Shown here piece after piece: positions 30,930 through 39,769 of a stretch of DNA of 64,000 nt; the first letter of the stretch is position 1; each line of letters begins with the position of its first letter. The stretch is from Gemmatimonadota bacterium (GTDB lineage Bacteria; Gemmatimonadota; Gemmatimonadetes; Palauibacterales; Palauibacteraceae), in the NCBI GenBank assembly GCA_022826685.1, contig JAJDUL010000009.1, forward strand, positions 1 to 64,000, in the 5' to 3' direction. Both the position numbers and the translations under genes were made by a program. Under the pieces are notes generated by a model. The model saw nothing but the letters and a program-made list of their open reading frames with translations. It ran no database searches and had not been told where the DNA came from.

Positions 30930-31770
30930 AGAGGAACAGGTGCGTCAGGTTGAGGAGGAAGTGCACGAGCATGCCGGCTTCCACGCGTCCCGTGACGTGA
31001 TAGGCGGCGCCGTAGCCGATGCCGGCGAGCGTGGAGAGAAAGACATACATGATCCCGCCGGCGATGTGCGCGACGCCGAACGCGACGGAAGCGACGAGTA
31101 GCGCCACGAACGCCGGAGCCGGCACCCTCCCCCGCAAAAATCTTCCCGCTTGCCGCTGTATGACGCCTCGGAAGACCGTCTCCTCGAACACACAGGTGAT
31201 GAGCAGGTTGGACGGGATCCACACGCCGAGGATCGCCGGCCATTTCGGGTCCCAGGCGTTGTACCCCACGACCACCGTCATCGCGAGCGTCACGACCGTC
31301 GCCAGAACGGCGATCGACGCGGTGGCGACGAGCGCGCGTCGCCAGGGGGTGTTCGCCTGGGGCTGGACGCACACCAGGTAGAGCAAGACGCCCGCGAAGA
31401 GCGCGTCGTAGTTCCAGTAGAGCGTGAAGTCGGCCGCGGAGGCCGACACGAAGACGCGGTCCAGCGCGAGCACGTTGTGGATCCACGGCACCTGATTCAT
31501 GCCCAGCGCCAGGGTGAGGATCACGACGACGCCCCACGCCAGAGTCCGGAGGACCGTGGGGAGTTCAGCCCGAACGGCGGCCAGACAGGCGGCGGCGAAG
31601 AGCGCGAGCACGGCGACCCCCGCCCACTCGACGATGCCGGCGACCGCCGCGGCCGCGAGAGATAGGGCGATGAGGGCGGGCCCGACGAAACGGGGCGCTC
31701 TCAACATGGCGGCCCCGAACGCCCCCCAGAGGAGCAGGTACGGGAGGGCGTGCGTGAAGTCGGGCGCCAT
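30907..31770 (-). CDS. CPBP (CAAX prenyl protease-like) intramembrane protease
   Basis: I place the start at the ATG at 31770, giving 287 residues. About eight transmembrane helices are present. The active-site motifs of the ABI/CPBP family are intact: EETVFRGV in the fifth segment, FGVAHIAGG (FxxxH) and HFLLNL near the end. Such proteins cleave or mature membrane proteins or peptides; bacterial roles include bacteriocin immunity. It lies eight bases after the SDR gene, so the two are probably co-transcribed. Confidence 0.9.
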   Translation of the reverse strand: MAPDFTHALPYLLLWGAFGAAMLRAPRFVGPALIALSLAAAAVAGIVEWAGVAVLALFAAACLAAVRAELPTVLRTLAWGVVVILTLALGMNQVPWIHNVLALDRVFVSASAADFTLYWNYDALFAGVLLYLVCVQPQANTPWRRALVATASIAVLATVVTLAMTVVVGYNAWDPKWPAILGVWIPSNLLITCVFEETVFRGVIQRQAGRFLRGRVPAPAFVALLVASVAFGVAHIAGGIMYVFLSTLAGIGYGAAYHVTGRVEAGMLVHFLLNLTHLFLFTYPFAA

Positions 31771-31778
31771 GGTCGGGG

Positions 31779-32567
31779 TCAGCCCGAGGGCGGCGTGTAT
31801 CTCCCGTCGATCGCGGTCCAGCCGCCGTCGGCGAACAGGACCGTGCCGGTGACGTAGCTGGCGGCGTCCGAGGCGAGGAAGACGGTCGGGCCGGCCATCT
31901 CCGCGGCGCTGCCCCAGCGGTTGAGGATGTTGCGCGCGGCGTAGGCGCCGTACCAGCCCGGGTTGTCCTTGATCGGGACCGTGAGCGGCGTGTCGATGAC
32001 GCCCGGCGCGACCGCGTTCACCCGCACCCCGCTGGGCCCGAGTTCGGCTGCGGCGGTGCGCACCATCTGCACGATCCCCGCCTTGGTGGCGGCGTACATG
32101 CTCTGCCCGGGCTCGACCACGACCGACCGGATCGAACTGAAAAGGATGATCGAACCCGATCCCTGCCCGGTCATGATCCGCCCCGCGGCCTGGATGACGT
32201 GCGCGCCGCCCTTGAGGTTGAGGCCCAGGACGCGGTCGATCTCCTCGTCGGTGTAATCGAGGAGCGGCTTGCGCACGTTCACTCCCGGGGTGCAGGCCAC
32301 GACGTCGATGGACCCGCGGGCCGCCGTGATGGCCTCGAAGGCGCGGGTGACGGCGGGGCCGTCCAGGATGTCCAGGCGGGCGGAGTCGGCCTCGCCCCCC
32401 GCCTCTCGGATGGCCGCCGCCGTGCCGGCCGCAGCGTCCGCGTCGATATCGAGGCAGGACACGTACGCTCCCGCCTCCGCGCACCCGATCGCGACGGCTT
32501 CGCCGATGCCGGAACCGCCTCCGACGATCGCAGCGGTGCGTCCCTCCAGGCTGAACATCGTGGTCAT
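31779..32567 (-). CDS. short-chain dehydrogenase/reductase
   Basis: A 262-residue SDR starts at ATG 32567 (an ATG at 32558 is possible). The NAD(P)-binding motif is VGGGSGIGEAV, followed by LDID at the end of strand beta2, which favours NAD. The catalytic set is present: SSIRS for Ser and YAATK for Tyr-x-x-x-Lys. PGVI and the C-terminal TGTVLFADGGWTAIDG close the classical fold. Substrate unknown. It is divergent from the M20 hydrolase; both could act on the same compound. Confidence 0.9.
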   Translation of the reverse strand: MTTMFSLEGRTAAIVGGGSGIGEAVAIGCAEAGAYVSCLDIDADAAAGTAAAIREAGGEADSARLDILDGPAVTRAFEAITAARGSIDVVACTPGVNVRKPLLDYTDEEIDRVLGLNLKGGAHVIQAAGRIMTGQGSGSIILFSSIRSVVVEPGQSMYAATKAGIVQMVRTAAAELGPSGVRVNAVAPGVIDTPLTVPIKDNPGWYGAYAARNILNRWGSAAEMAGPTVFLASDAASYVTGTVLFADGGWTAIDGRYTPPSG

Positions 32568-32670
32568 GGGGATTCTCTGCAGGGTTTCGTGTGGTATGGG
32601 GCGCGACACAATGTAGGGACCGCACCCGCCGGGCAACCGGCCCGCGCGTCCCCCCGGCCCGGAGATCCGG

Positions 32671-33969
32671 ATGCACGACGCAGACCCGCCGACCGACCCT
32701 CGCCGGGAGGACCGCATCCTCGCCGAGGTGGATGCCGCGCGCGACGAGATCGTGGCCTTCACGGCGGAGATGATCCGGATCCCCACGGTGAATCCGCCCG
32801 GGGAAGTCTACCGGGAGTGCGCCGAACTGATCGCGCGGCGGCTGGAGACGACGGGTCTGGCGGTCGAATACGTGGAGGCGGAGGGGCGTCCCGAGCATAC
32901 CGCCGAACATCCGCGGGTGAATGTGGTGGGACGGGGAGCGGCCCTTCCGGGAGGCCCGCGGCTCCATCTGAACGGCCACTTCGATGTGGTTCCCCCGGGG
33001 GAAGGGTGGACGGTCGACCCGTTCGCGGGCGCCGTGCGCGACGGGCGGATCTACGGGAGGGGCGCGTCGGACATGAAGTCCGGGATCGCCGCCGCGGTCT
33101 TCGCGGTCGAGGCGCTGCGGCGGGCCGGCGTCGAACTCGCCGGAGCCTTGGACATCAGCGCGACGGTTGATGAGGAGAGCGGCGGCTTCGCGGGGGTCGC
33201 CCACCTGTGCAAGGCCGGGATCATCTCGAGCGACGACACCCGGTACGCCATCATCCCCGAGCCGTTCGGACCCGCCCGCGTGTGCCTGGGACACCGGGGC
33301 GTCTACTGGTTCGACGTCATCGCGCACGGCCACGCGGCGCACGGCAGCATGAGCCACCTCGGCCGCAGCGCGATCGACGACATGGGCACCCTCCTGGAGG
33401 CCTTCCGCACGCGGCTCGCGCCCGAACTCGCGACGCGGCTTTCCGCGCTGCCCGTCGTGCCGGAACCCTCCCGGCGCCCCTCGCTGAACGTCAACACGGT
33501 CACCGGCGGCCAGGCCGGCGGCGGGGCGACCCAGTCACCGTGCGTGGCCGACCGCTGCGTGGCGACCTTGGACCGCCGCTTCATCCCCGAGGAGTCCTTT
33601 GACGAGGTCCGCGCCGAAATCGCGCGCCTCGTCGCGTCGGTGGAGGACGACGACCCGGAACGCCGGTTCACGATCGAGGAGCGCATGGTCGTGCACCCGA
33701 CCTCCGCGCCGCCCGGCTCGCCGCTCGTGGCCGCGCTGTCCCGCGGGGTCGAGACGGTCGTCGGCCACCCCGCGGAACTCGTGGCGAGCCCCGGCACCTA
33801 CGACCAGAAGCACTTCGCCCGGATCGCAGGCATCGAGCACTGCGTGGCCTACGGCCCCGGACCCCTCGAGGAGGCGCACCAGCCGGACGAGTCCTGCGCG
33901 GTGGAAGACCTCGTGGCGTGCACGCAGGTACTCGCCCTGGCGGCGCTGGAACTGGTGGGCCCGGCGTAG
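32671..33969 (+). CDS. M20 family amidohydrolase (ArgE/DapE/ACY1 type)
   Basis: The 432-residue enzyme has the two-zinc site of M20: LHLNGHFDVVPP, then GRGASDMKSGIAA, DEESGG with the catalytic Glu, and a terminal EEAHQPDE with the last His. The dimerisation domain is present in the middle (HGSMSHLGRSAIDD). Members cleave N-acyl amino acids, acetylornithine or succinyl-diaminopimelate. Substrate is not clear; its divergent SDR partner suggests a catabolic role. Confidence 0.92.
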   Translation: MHDADPPTDPRREDRILAEVDAARDEIVAFTAEMIRIPTVNPPGEVYRECAELIARRLETTGLAVEYVEAEGRPEHTAEHPRVNVVGRGAALPGGPRLHLNGHFDVVPPGEGWTVDPFAGAVRDGRIYGRGASDMKSGIAAAVFAVEALRRAGVELAGALDISATVDEESGGFAGVAHLCKAGIISSDDTRYAIIPEPFGPARVCLGHRGVYWFDVIAHGHAAHGSMSHLGRSAIDDMGTLLEAFRTRLAPELATRLSALPVVPEPSRRPSLNVNTVTGGQAGGGATQSPCVADRCVATLDRRFIPEESFDEVRAEIARLVASVEDDDPERRFTIEERMVVHPTSAPPGSPLVAALSRGVETVVGHPAELVASPGTYDQKHFARIAGIEHCVAYGPGPLEEAHQPDESCAVEDLVACTQVLALAALELVGPA

Positions 33970-33970
33970 C

Positions 33971-34033
33971 CTACGCTTCGGTCGCGTCCGCTGCCGGGAT
34001 CCACACGCTGGCGTCAACGACCAGCGTCGTCAC
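33971..34033 (-). pseudogene. VapC-type PIN toxin, cut after 20 codons
   Basis: From a GTG that overlaps the antitoxin stop (GTGA) the minus strand reads VTTLVVDASVWIPAADATEA and then a stop. VVDASVW is the first strand of VapC PIN toxins, with the first catalytic Asp. The remaining ~110 residues are missing, and the stop is two bases from the end of the M20 gene. The toxin has therefore been deleted. Confidence 0.85.
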
Positions 34034-34296
34034 CCGGACTCCAGCCGGTTCCGGTGGGAGGCCAGCTCTTCCCTCGCCGAACGGCCCGCCGGCGCACGGC
34101 TGAGCGCTTCGTCGGCCGCATCGAGCCAGGAGCGCAGCCAGGCTTCGGGGGCCTCACGGACTTCCGTACCTTCGTCCTCGCTCAGCCAGCGCCGATAGAG
34201 TTGCGTCGTGACTTCGCGGATCGTGAGGCCCCGCAGAGCCGCCTCCGACTTGACCTGCCGGTACAGGTCATCCGGGATATCGATGGTCGCCTTCAT
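34030..34296 (-). CDS. VapB-type antitoxin
   Basis: An 88-residue protein starting MKATIDIPDDLYRQVKSEAA, the typical VapB opening: one RHH strand and two helices. GLTIREVTTQLYRRWL and an acidic C-terminal half follow. It is coupled to a truncated vapC downstream, so it is now an orphan antitoxin, perhaps kept as a regulator or as protection from related toxins. The short AT-richer stretch upstream (34297-34350) is the likely promoter and operator. Confidence 0.88.
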   Translation of the reverse strand: MKATIDIPDDLYRQVKSEAALRGLTIREVTTQLYRRWLSEDEGTEVREAPEAWLRSWLDAADEALSRAPAGRSAREELASHRNRLESG

Positions 34297-34357
34297 GGCA
34301 ACATGATAGCTGCATTACCGCATTCCCGTATTCCCGTCAACGTGCTTGTCGCGATGG

Positions 34358-35353
34358 CTAGCCGGTCACGAACACCGAGATCACGAACGCGGGCAACAAT
34401 ACCAGCGAATAGAGCATGTACACGCCGACCGACTTCGCCACGGACAGTACCCACCCGTTCTCGTAGTAGCGACGAAGGGCGATGACGAAGTAGGGGTACG
34501 GAATCAGCAGGCACCCGGCACGGATCAATCCGCCCAGACCCTCGTCGGGGAGCAGAAGCACGATCGCGTAGACGAGGAACGTGAAGGTCTGAATGTGGAT
34601 GGCAAAGACCAGGTGCTCTACGTAGAAGCGCTTCTTCTTTCGAAGATGGAAGATCGCGAGCACCACACCGAGGACCGGCAGCACGAAGAACATCGCGATC
34701 GGCATGTTCGCGAGGAGGCGCTGGCGCACAACCGAGGGATCGTGAAGGATGTCGATCACCCCCAACGCAAAGAGCTGCCCGATCCAGTTCCACTCCTCGA
34801 ACTCCTCCGCAGCCCCCGAAAGGATGATGCGTCTCCCGACATCGCCTTCCGGCCGACGGAGAATGTCGTCGGCCTTCCTCTGCTGCTCCGGCGGCAGTGC
34901 CGCCATGAAGGCCGCGAGGCGCTCTTCCGTCGGGGGCTGGGCTACGGAGTCGGAGGGCTGGGCCACGGCATCTTCCGCGTCTTCCTCGGTCATACCCATC
35001 GCGCCCACGTTGCCGAAGTCTCCCGCCAGCGACAGCAGGAGGAAGAAGACGAAGCTGGCGAAGATGTAGAGCCTGACCGGCGAGACGAAGCTGACCCGGC
35101 GGTTGCGGGAGAACTCCCGGGTGAGGCTTCCGGGCTTGAAGAAGAGAAGTCTCAGCGTTCGAAAGAGCCGGGAATCCAGCTCGAACATCTCGCGCAGAAA
35201 CTCCAGGACCACGGAACCGAGCGAGCGGGCGTAGTGCCGGTCGCTCTGCCCGCACTGAGGGCAGAAGCTCTCCATCGGCGCGTACCCGCAGTTCGCGCAG
35301 GCCCGCCCCCCGCCGGTCGCCCTGCTGTCGCGGCCGACCTCCGACTTTGTCAT
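34358..35353 (-). CDS. DUF3667-type zinc-ribbon membrane protein
   Basis: A 331-residue protein from ATG 35353, overlapping the preceding stop (ATGA). ACANCGYAPMESFCPQCGQ is a four-Cys zinc ribbon. It is followed by FELDSRLFRTLRLLFFKPGSLTREF, then RRVSFVSPVRLYIFASFVFF, which begins a series of about five transmembrane helices. This matches DUF3667. The role is unknown. Translation is coupled to the tpa-xsc operon, which is an unusual place for it. Confidence 0.85.
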   Translation of the reverse strand: MTKSEVGRDSRATGGGRACANCGYAPMESFCPQCGQSDRHYARSLGSVVLEFLREMFELDSRLFRTLRLLFFKPGSLTREFSRNRRVSFVSPVRLYIFASFVFFLLLSLAGDFGNVGAMGMTEEDAEDAVAQPSDSVAQPPTEERLAAFMAALPPEQQRKADDILRRPEGDVGRRIILSGAAEEFEEWNWIGQLFALGVIDILHDPSVVRQRLLANMPIAMFFVLPVLGVVLAIFHLRKKKRFYVEHLVFAIHIQTFTFLVYAIVLLLPDEGLGGLIRAGCLLIPYPYFVIALRRYYENGWVLSVAKSVGVYMLYSLVLLPAFVISVFVTG

Positions 35354-36495
35354 GCGGCGTTCCACCAGAGGGATGGCTTCAGGCGCTCGCCGCGTCCGCC
35401 GATGCGGTCCAGCCAGAGGGCGAGTCGCCTGAGCGGCGTACCGGCCATCCATCGCCACACGCGGCTCCATCGGCGGCGGTAGTCGCGGTTGTAGGGGCAG
35501 ACGCGCACGCAGATCGAGCAGTCGGTGTTCTGGTTGGCCCAGAAGCGGAAGCACTTTTCGGCGTCCGTCGTCCACTTCCGGATGCCCTGGATGTTCGACC
35601 GGTTGTGGACCAGGGTGGACGGCTCGCCGTCGGCGATCGCCCCCGCGGGGCAGCCCTTCGTGCACGCGCGGCAGAGGTCGCACGTCTCCTTCACGCCGAA
35701 TCTTGCGGGCCTGTCGTGGGCGAGCGGCATGTCGGTGAAGACCTTGCCGATCCGGACCCGGGGACCGTACTCGCGGGTGATGAGGAGACCGTGGCGCCCG
35801 TATTCGCCGAGCCCGGCCTTGATGGCGAGTGGGATGGCCAGCGCCGAGTCGTTCATGCTCGCCACGGCCCGGTAGCCGAGGTTGGTGATGTACTGCGCGA
35901 TGGCCAGCAGCACGATCGTATCCCGGGAGTAGGTGGCGCCCGTCGCGGTGCCGCTCAGCGCGGAGGGCGCCGTGCTCAGGAGTTCCCGGTCCATGGATTG
36001 CGCGATCACGATCACGTTTTCGAGATCGGTGGAGATCTCCTGCGGTTTCTCGTGCTCGTTCTCGCGGCTGTAGGCGTGCGTGTAGAGCCACCGCTCGTCG
36101 TTCCCGGTGATCCCCACCAGGTCGGCGCCCAGGGTCTTCGAGGCGTGCTTGATCTCGCGCGCCATCTCCTCCGGAGACGACACCGGCAGCGTGCTGTCCG
36201 GGCCCTCGCGAACGGTCGTGTACGGGTCCAGAAAACCCTCGCGGCGGTCCTCGCCGTCGCGCAGTTCGGCGAAGACGTCCGTCACGTGCCAGGACGCGTT
36301 GCGGAGCGCGTAGTCTCGCTGGGTGAAGCCGTCGACCGAACGCCAGGTCAGCTTCGGCGTGCGGTAGGTCTCATAGAACATGTCCGAGCGGTGCGTGCGC
36401 ACCTCCGGGTCCCAGAAGGAGCGGCAGAAGATGTCGTCCCTCTGAGAGAAGCGCCGAAAGTCCTCGCGGACGTCGAAGCCGGCTTCCCTGTCCAT
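35350..36495 (-). CDS. 4Fe-4S double-cluster oxidoreductase, reductive-dehalogenase-like
   Basis: The 381-residue protein has an N-terminal part resembling the corrinoid-binding fold of reductive dehalogenases and epoxyqueuosine reductase (SSPEEMAREIKHASKTLGADLVGI, and NDSALAIPLAIKAGLGEYGRHGLLI). At the C-terminus are two 4Fe-4S motifs: CDLCRACTKGCP and C-x(12)-C-x2-C-x3-CP (CSICVRVCPY). There is no Tat signal, so the enzyme is cytoplasmic, unlike respiratory dehalogenases. It directly follows tpa (TGAATG junction) and overlaps the DUF3667 start. A redox step on a sulfur or halogen compound fits the site, but is inference. Confidence 0.85.
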   Translation of the reverse strand: MDREAGFDVREDFRRFSQRDDIFCRSFWDPEVRTHRSDMFYETYRTPKLTWRSVDGFTQRDYALRNASWHVTDVFAELRDGEDRREGFLDPYTTVREGPDSTLPVSSPEEMAREIKHASKTLGADLVGITGNDERWLYTHAYSRENEHEKPQEISTDLENVIVIAQSMDRELLSTAPSALSGTATGATYSRDTIVLLAIAQYITNLGYRAVASMNDSALAIPLAIKAGLGEYGRHGLLITREYGPRVRIGKVFTDMPLAHDRPARFGVKETCDLCRACTKGCPAGAIADGEPSTLVHNRSNIQGIRKWTTDAEKCFRFWANQNTDCSICVRVCPYNRDYRRRWSRVWRWMAGTPLRRLALWLDRIGGRGERLKPSLWWNAA

Positions 36496-37926
36496 TCAGA
36501 GCTCCCGGCAACCGTGTTCGATGCCCGTCTTCACCGCCTCGACGAGCTCGTCGATGTCCGCCCGGGTCACGATGAGGGGCGGCGCGATGGTCACGGTGTT
36601 GTTCAAGCCGGGGATGCTCCGGGTCGTCCTGCCCACGAGCACGCCCTCCTCGGCGGCCCTTCCCACGACGGCTGTCATGACGTCCTCGCTCACGGGCGCC
36701 TTCGTCGCCTTTTCCTCCACCAGCTCCACGCCGGCGAACAAGCCCTTGCCGCGGACGTCGCCGACGTGGTCGTGGTCGAGCAGCTCGCGCAGCCGATCCT
36801 GCAGGTAGGCGCCCATCACGCGACTGTTCCCGATCAGGTCCTCTTCCTCGATGATGCGGAGGTTCTCCAGCGCGGCCGCGAACCCGGAGGTGCAGCCGCC
36901 GTAGGTGCTGATGTCCCTGAAGTAGTGGAACTTCTCGTCCGGATCCGCCAGGAACCTGTCGAACACCTCGCCGCGCACGGCGGCCGCGGAGATCGGGGCG
37001 TAGGAGCTGGCCATGCCCTTGGCCATCGTGACGATGTCCGGGACGAAGTCGTAGTGCTCGAACCCGAACATCGTCCCCGTGCGCCCGAATCCGCACACGA
37101 CTTCGTCCATGATCAGTATGACGCCATAGTTGTCGCAGATCTCGCGGATGATTGGAAAATATTCATCCACCGGAGGAATGACCCCCCCGCCGGCGGTGAT
37201 CGGCTCCAGGATCACGGCCCCCACCGTCTCCGGCCCCTCCTCCTCGATCGCGTCCCCGAGGGCGCGCGCACATTCGATGTCGCAGTCCGGATAGGTCTTT
37301 CCGAAGGGACAGCGATAGCACATCGCGTGGGGGAACCCCGAGAACCCGTCCGGGAACGGCCCGTAGGCCTCCTTGCGCTCCTCCTGCCCGCTGGCGGCGA
37401 GGCAGGCGATGGTCGTGCCGTGGTAGTCGCGGTCCCGGTACAGGACCTTCGACTTCCGGTTCCCGTTCAGGTGGGCGATCTGTCGCACCATCTTGAAGGC
37501 CTTCTCGTTGGCCTCGGAGCCGCTGTTGGCGAAGAAGAGGTGGTCGAGCCCGGGCATCCGTTCGGCCAGCGCGCTCGCGTACTGGGCGGCCGGGACGGTG
37601 CCGACGACGCCCGCGTAGTACGGCAGCCGCTTCAACTGCTCGTAGACGACCCGCGCGATGCTCTCCCGCCCGTGGCCGACGTTGACGCACCAGACGCCGC
37701 CCGAGGCCCCGTCCAGGTACTCCTTGTCATGGATGTCGCGGACGCGCGCGCCCTGGCCCTCCACGAAGACCTGCGGATCCCGGGTCTCGAGAATCCTGTG
37801 CTGGAACAGGTGGTGCCAGAGATGCTTCCGGTCCTTCTCGATGACATCCTGGACGTCGTAGTCCGCGAGCAACGCCCCGGGGGCGGATGCGTCGGCGCTC
37901 GAATGGCCGTGGGAGTCGTGCGACAT
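36496..37926 (-). CDS. tpa: taurine--pyruvate aminotransferase (Tpa-type class III)
   Basis: A 476-residue PLP enzyme of class III. GGVWCVNVGHGRESIARVVY and FFANSGSEANEKAFKMVRQI match Tpa closely. EPITAGGGV, DEVVCGFGRTG and the PLP-lysine region TMAKGMASSYAPISA are intact. Tpa transfers the amino group of taurine to pyruvate, giving sulfoacetaldehyde and L-alanine. It lies four bases after xsc, whose enzyme uses the product. The gene pair is the classical bacterial taurine dissimilation route. Other class III enzymes act on beta-alanine or GABA, but the xsc linkage settles the likely substrate. Confidence 0.9.
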   Translation of the reverse strand: MSHDSHGHSSADASAPGALLADYDVQDVIEKDRKHLWHHLFQHRILETRDPQVFVEGQGARVRDIHDKEYLDGASGGVWCVNVGHGRESIARVVYEQLKRLPYYAGVVGTVPAAQYASALAERMPGLDHLFFANSGSEANEKAFKMVRQIAHLNGNRKSKVLYRDRDYHGTTIACLAASGQEERKEAYGPFPDGFSGFPHAMCYRCPFGKTYPDCDIECARALGDAIEEEGPETVGAVILEPITAGGGVIPPVDEYFPIIREICDNYGVILIMDEVVCGFGRTGTMFGFEHYDFVPDIVTMAKGMASSYAPISAAAVRGEVFDRFLADPDEKFHYFRDISTYGGCTSGFAAALENLRIIEEEDLIGNSRVMGAYLQDRLRELLDHDHVGDVRGKGLFAGVELVEEKATKAPVSEDVMTAVVGRAAEEGVLVGRTTRSIPGLNNTVTIAPPLIVTRADIDELVEAVKTGIEHGCREL

Positions 37927-37930
37927 CGCG

Positions 37931-39661
37931 CTAGCTCAGGCTGAGATGGGCGTATTTCTCCAGGTGACGCGTGGGCATGGCGAGCGCGTCCCGGCGGAAA
38001 GGCTCCGCGAGCACGTTCGCGCCTCCCTCGACGACCGCGTTGATGACGCACGGCTCGCCGCTCGCCACGGCGTCGCGCACCACGTCCTGGACGTCTCGGT
38101 AGTCGTCGACCGTATATCCCCTCGCCCCCATCGACTCCGCCACCTTCGCGAAGTCCGGATTGCTGCGCAGGTTCGTGCCCACGAAGCGGTTGCCGTAGAA
38201 GTCGATTTGGTTCTTCTTCTCGGCGCCCCATTCGTGGTTGTTGATGACGATGGCGATGACCGGGATCTCCTCCCGCACCGCCGTCATCACCTCGCTCATG
38301 CCGCTGATGCCCCACGCGCCGTCGCCCTGAATGGCGAACACGGGAGCCGTCGGGTTGCCGATCCCGGCGCCGAGCGCGGCTCCGTACGCGAAGCCGCAGT
38401 TCCCCCACGTGAGCGCCGCGAGGTGCTGCCGGGGGCCGTCGAAGCGGAAGTATCCGTTCGTGATCGAGCAGGTGTTGCCAATGTCCGTGGTCACGAGCGC
38501 GTCCCCGGGCAGCGCGCGGGTGAATTCCCACAGGAAGCGCCGCGGATGCATGAGGGCGTTGGTGGATGAAGACCAGTTCTCGAGCTCCTCGTCCCAGGCC
38601 CGCTTCTCCCGGGCAACGTCGGCGATGCGTTCCTCGTTTCGTCCCGGGTCGGGCAGCGCGTGCCTCAACTCGTCGAGCAACTCGACCGCGTACTCCTTCA
38701 CGTCCGCGACGGAGAAGAGCGCCGGGATCTTGCTCATGCCCCACTGTCGGGCGTCCCGGTCGACCTGTATGAGGGTGGCGTCTTCGGGCCAGTAGGTCAT
38801 GTCGTACTGCGGCAGCAGGCCGAAGACCCCGAGCCGTGTCCCGAGAGCGAGCACCACGTCGGCCTTGGCGATGGTGCGCATGGCCGCCTTCGACCCGCAG
38901 TAGCCGATCGGCCCGCACCCCAGTTCGTGGCTCCAGGGGAAGGTGTCGTTGTGCAGGTAGGTGTTGACCACCGGCGCGCTCAGGTGCTCGGCAAGCGCCT
39001 GGACCTCCTTCAGGGCGTCTCCCTGGCTCACGCCGCCTCCGGAGACGATGACCGGGTAGCGGGCGCCTCTCAGGATCCGGACCGCCTCTTCGATGTCCCC
39101 CCCGCGAGGCCGGCCGGGACCGAGGGCGGGCGTCGCGAAGATCTCCTCTTCGATGTCGCCGTAGAAGTAGTCCCTGGGGATGTTGAGGTGCGTGGGGCCG
39201 AGTTCGAGCTTGGCGCGGTAGAAGCAGCGCCGCGCGAGTTCGCCCATGCGCTCGGGGCGGTTGACGCGCACCTGGAAGACGGTCTGGGCCTCGAACATCG
39301 GCATCTGGTCGAGTTCCTGGAAGCCGCCGGTGCCGATGCCGAGCGATCCCGTTTCCGGCGTGATGGCGACCACGGGGGAGTGCGCCCAGAAGGCGGCCGC
39401 GATCGCGGAGACGAAGTTGGCCGCGCCGGGGCCGTTCTGGGCGATGCAGGCCTGGGGCCTTCCCGTGACCCTCGCGAGCCCGTCGGCGGCGTGCGCGGCC
39501 GCCTGTTCGTGCGCGACCGAGATGAAGCGGATGCCCGCATCCGGGAAGAGGTCGAGGGCGTCCATGAACGCGGATCCCACCAACCCGAATACCTCCGTCA
39601 CGCCCTCCGCGACCAGCGTCTCGACGAGCGCTTCGGAGGGAGTCATCGTCTTTTTCGGCAC
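37931..39661 (-). CDS. xsc: sulfoacetaldehyde acetyltransferase
   Basis: The 576-residue thiamine-diphosphate enzyme starts at a GTG at 39661, which GGAGG precedes by seven bases; an ATG at 39646 lacks a site. The N-terminus MTPSEALVETLVAEGVTEVFG and VGSAFMDALDLFPDAGIRFISVAHEQ are characteristic of Xsc, with Glu in AHEQ as the catalytic residue. The ThDP motif is GDGAWGISGMSEVMTAVREEIPVIAIVINN. Xsc converts sulfoacetaldehyde plus phosphate to acetyl phosphate and sulfite. It heads the operon with tpa. Sulfite oxidation or export genes are not in the window. Confidence 0.93.
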   Translation of the reverse strand: MPKKTMTPSEALVETLVAEGVTEVFGLVGSAFMDALDLFPDAGIRFISVAHEQAAAHAADGLARVTGRPQACIAQNGPGAANFVSAIAAAFWAHSPVVAITPETGSLGIGTGGFQELDQMPMFEAQTVFQVRVNRPERMGELARRCFYRAKLELGPTHLNIPRDYFYGDIEEEIFATPALGPGRPRGGDIEEAVRILRGARYPVIVSGGGVSQGDALKEVQALAEHLSAPVVNTYLHNDTFPWSHELGCGPIGYCGSKAAMRTIAKADVVLALGTRLGVFGLLPQYDMTYWPEDATLIQVDRDARQWGMSKIPALFSVADVKEYAVELLDELRHALPDPGRNEERIADVAREKRAWDEELENWSSSTNALMHPRRFLWEFTRALPGDALVTTDIGNTCSITNGYFRFDGPRQHLAALTWGNCGFAYGAALGAGIGNPTAPVFAIQGDGAWGISGMSEVMTAVREEIPVIAIVINNHEWGAEKKNQIDFYGNRFVGTNLRSNPDFAKVAESMGARGYTVDDYRDVQDVVRDAVASGEPCVINAVVEGGANVLAEPFRRDALAMPTRHLEKYAHLSLS

Positions 39662-39769
39662 GTCCAGCCTCCAGCGGTGCGAGCGGCGCGGTTCCGGAAG
39701 GGAATCGAGGGCGCCCGTGGCTCCGGCCCGGGCGCGCATGCAACCCGGGGAACGTAGTATAGGCGCGCC

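Noticed and set aside
35350-36495. Respiratory reductive dehalogenase with organohalide respiration
   Set aside because: There is no Tat signal and no membrane anchor partner; only the Fe-S and corrinoid-like fold is shared.
35347-37944. 865-codon plus-strand frame opposite tpa and the Fe-S protein
   Set aside because: Antisense of two enzymes with intact active sites; compositionally biased.
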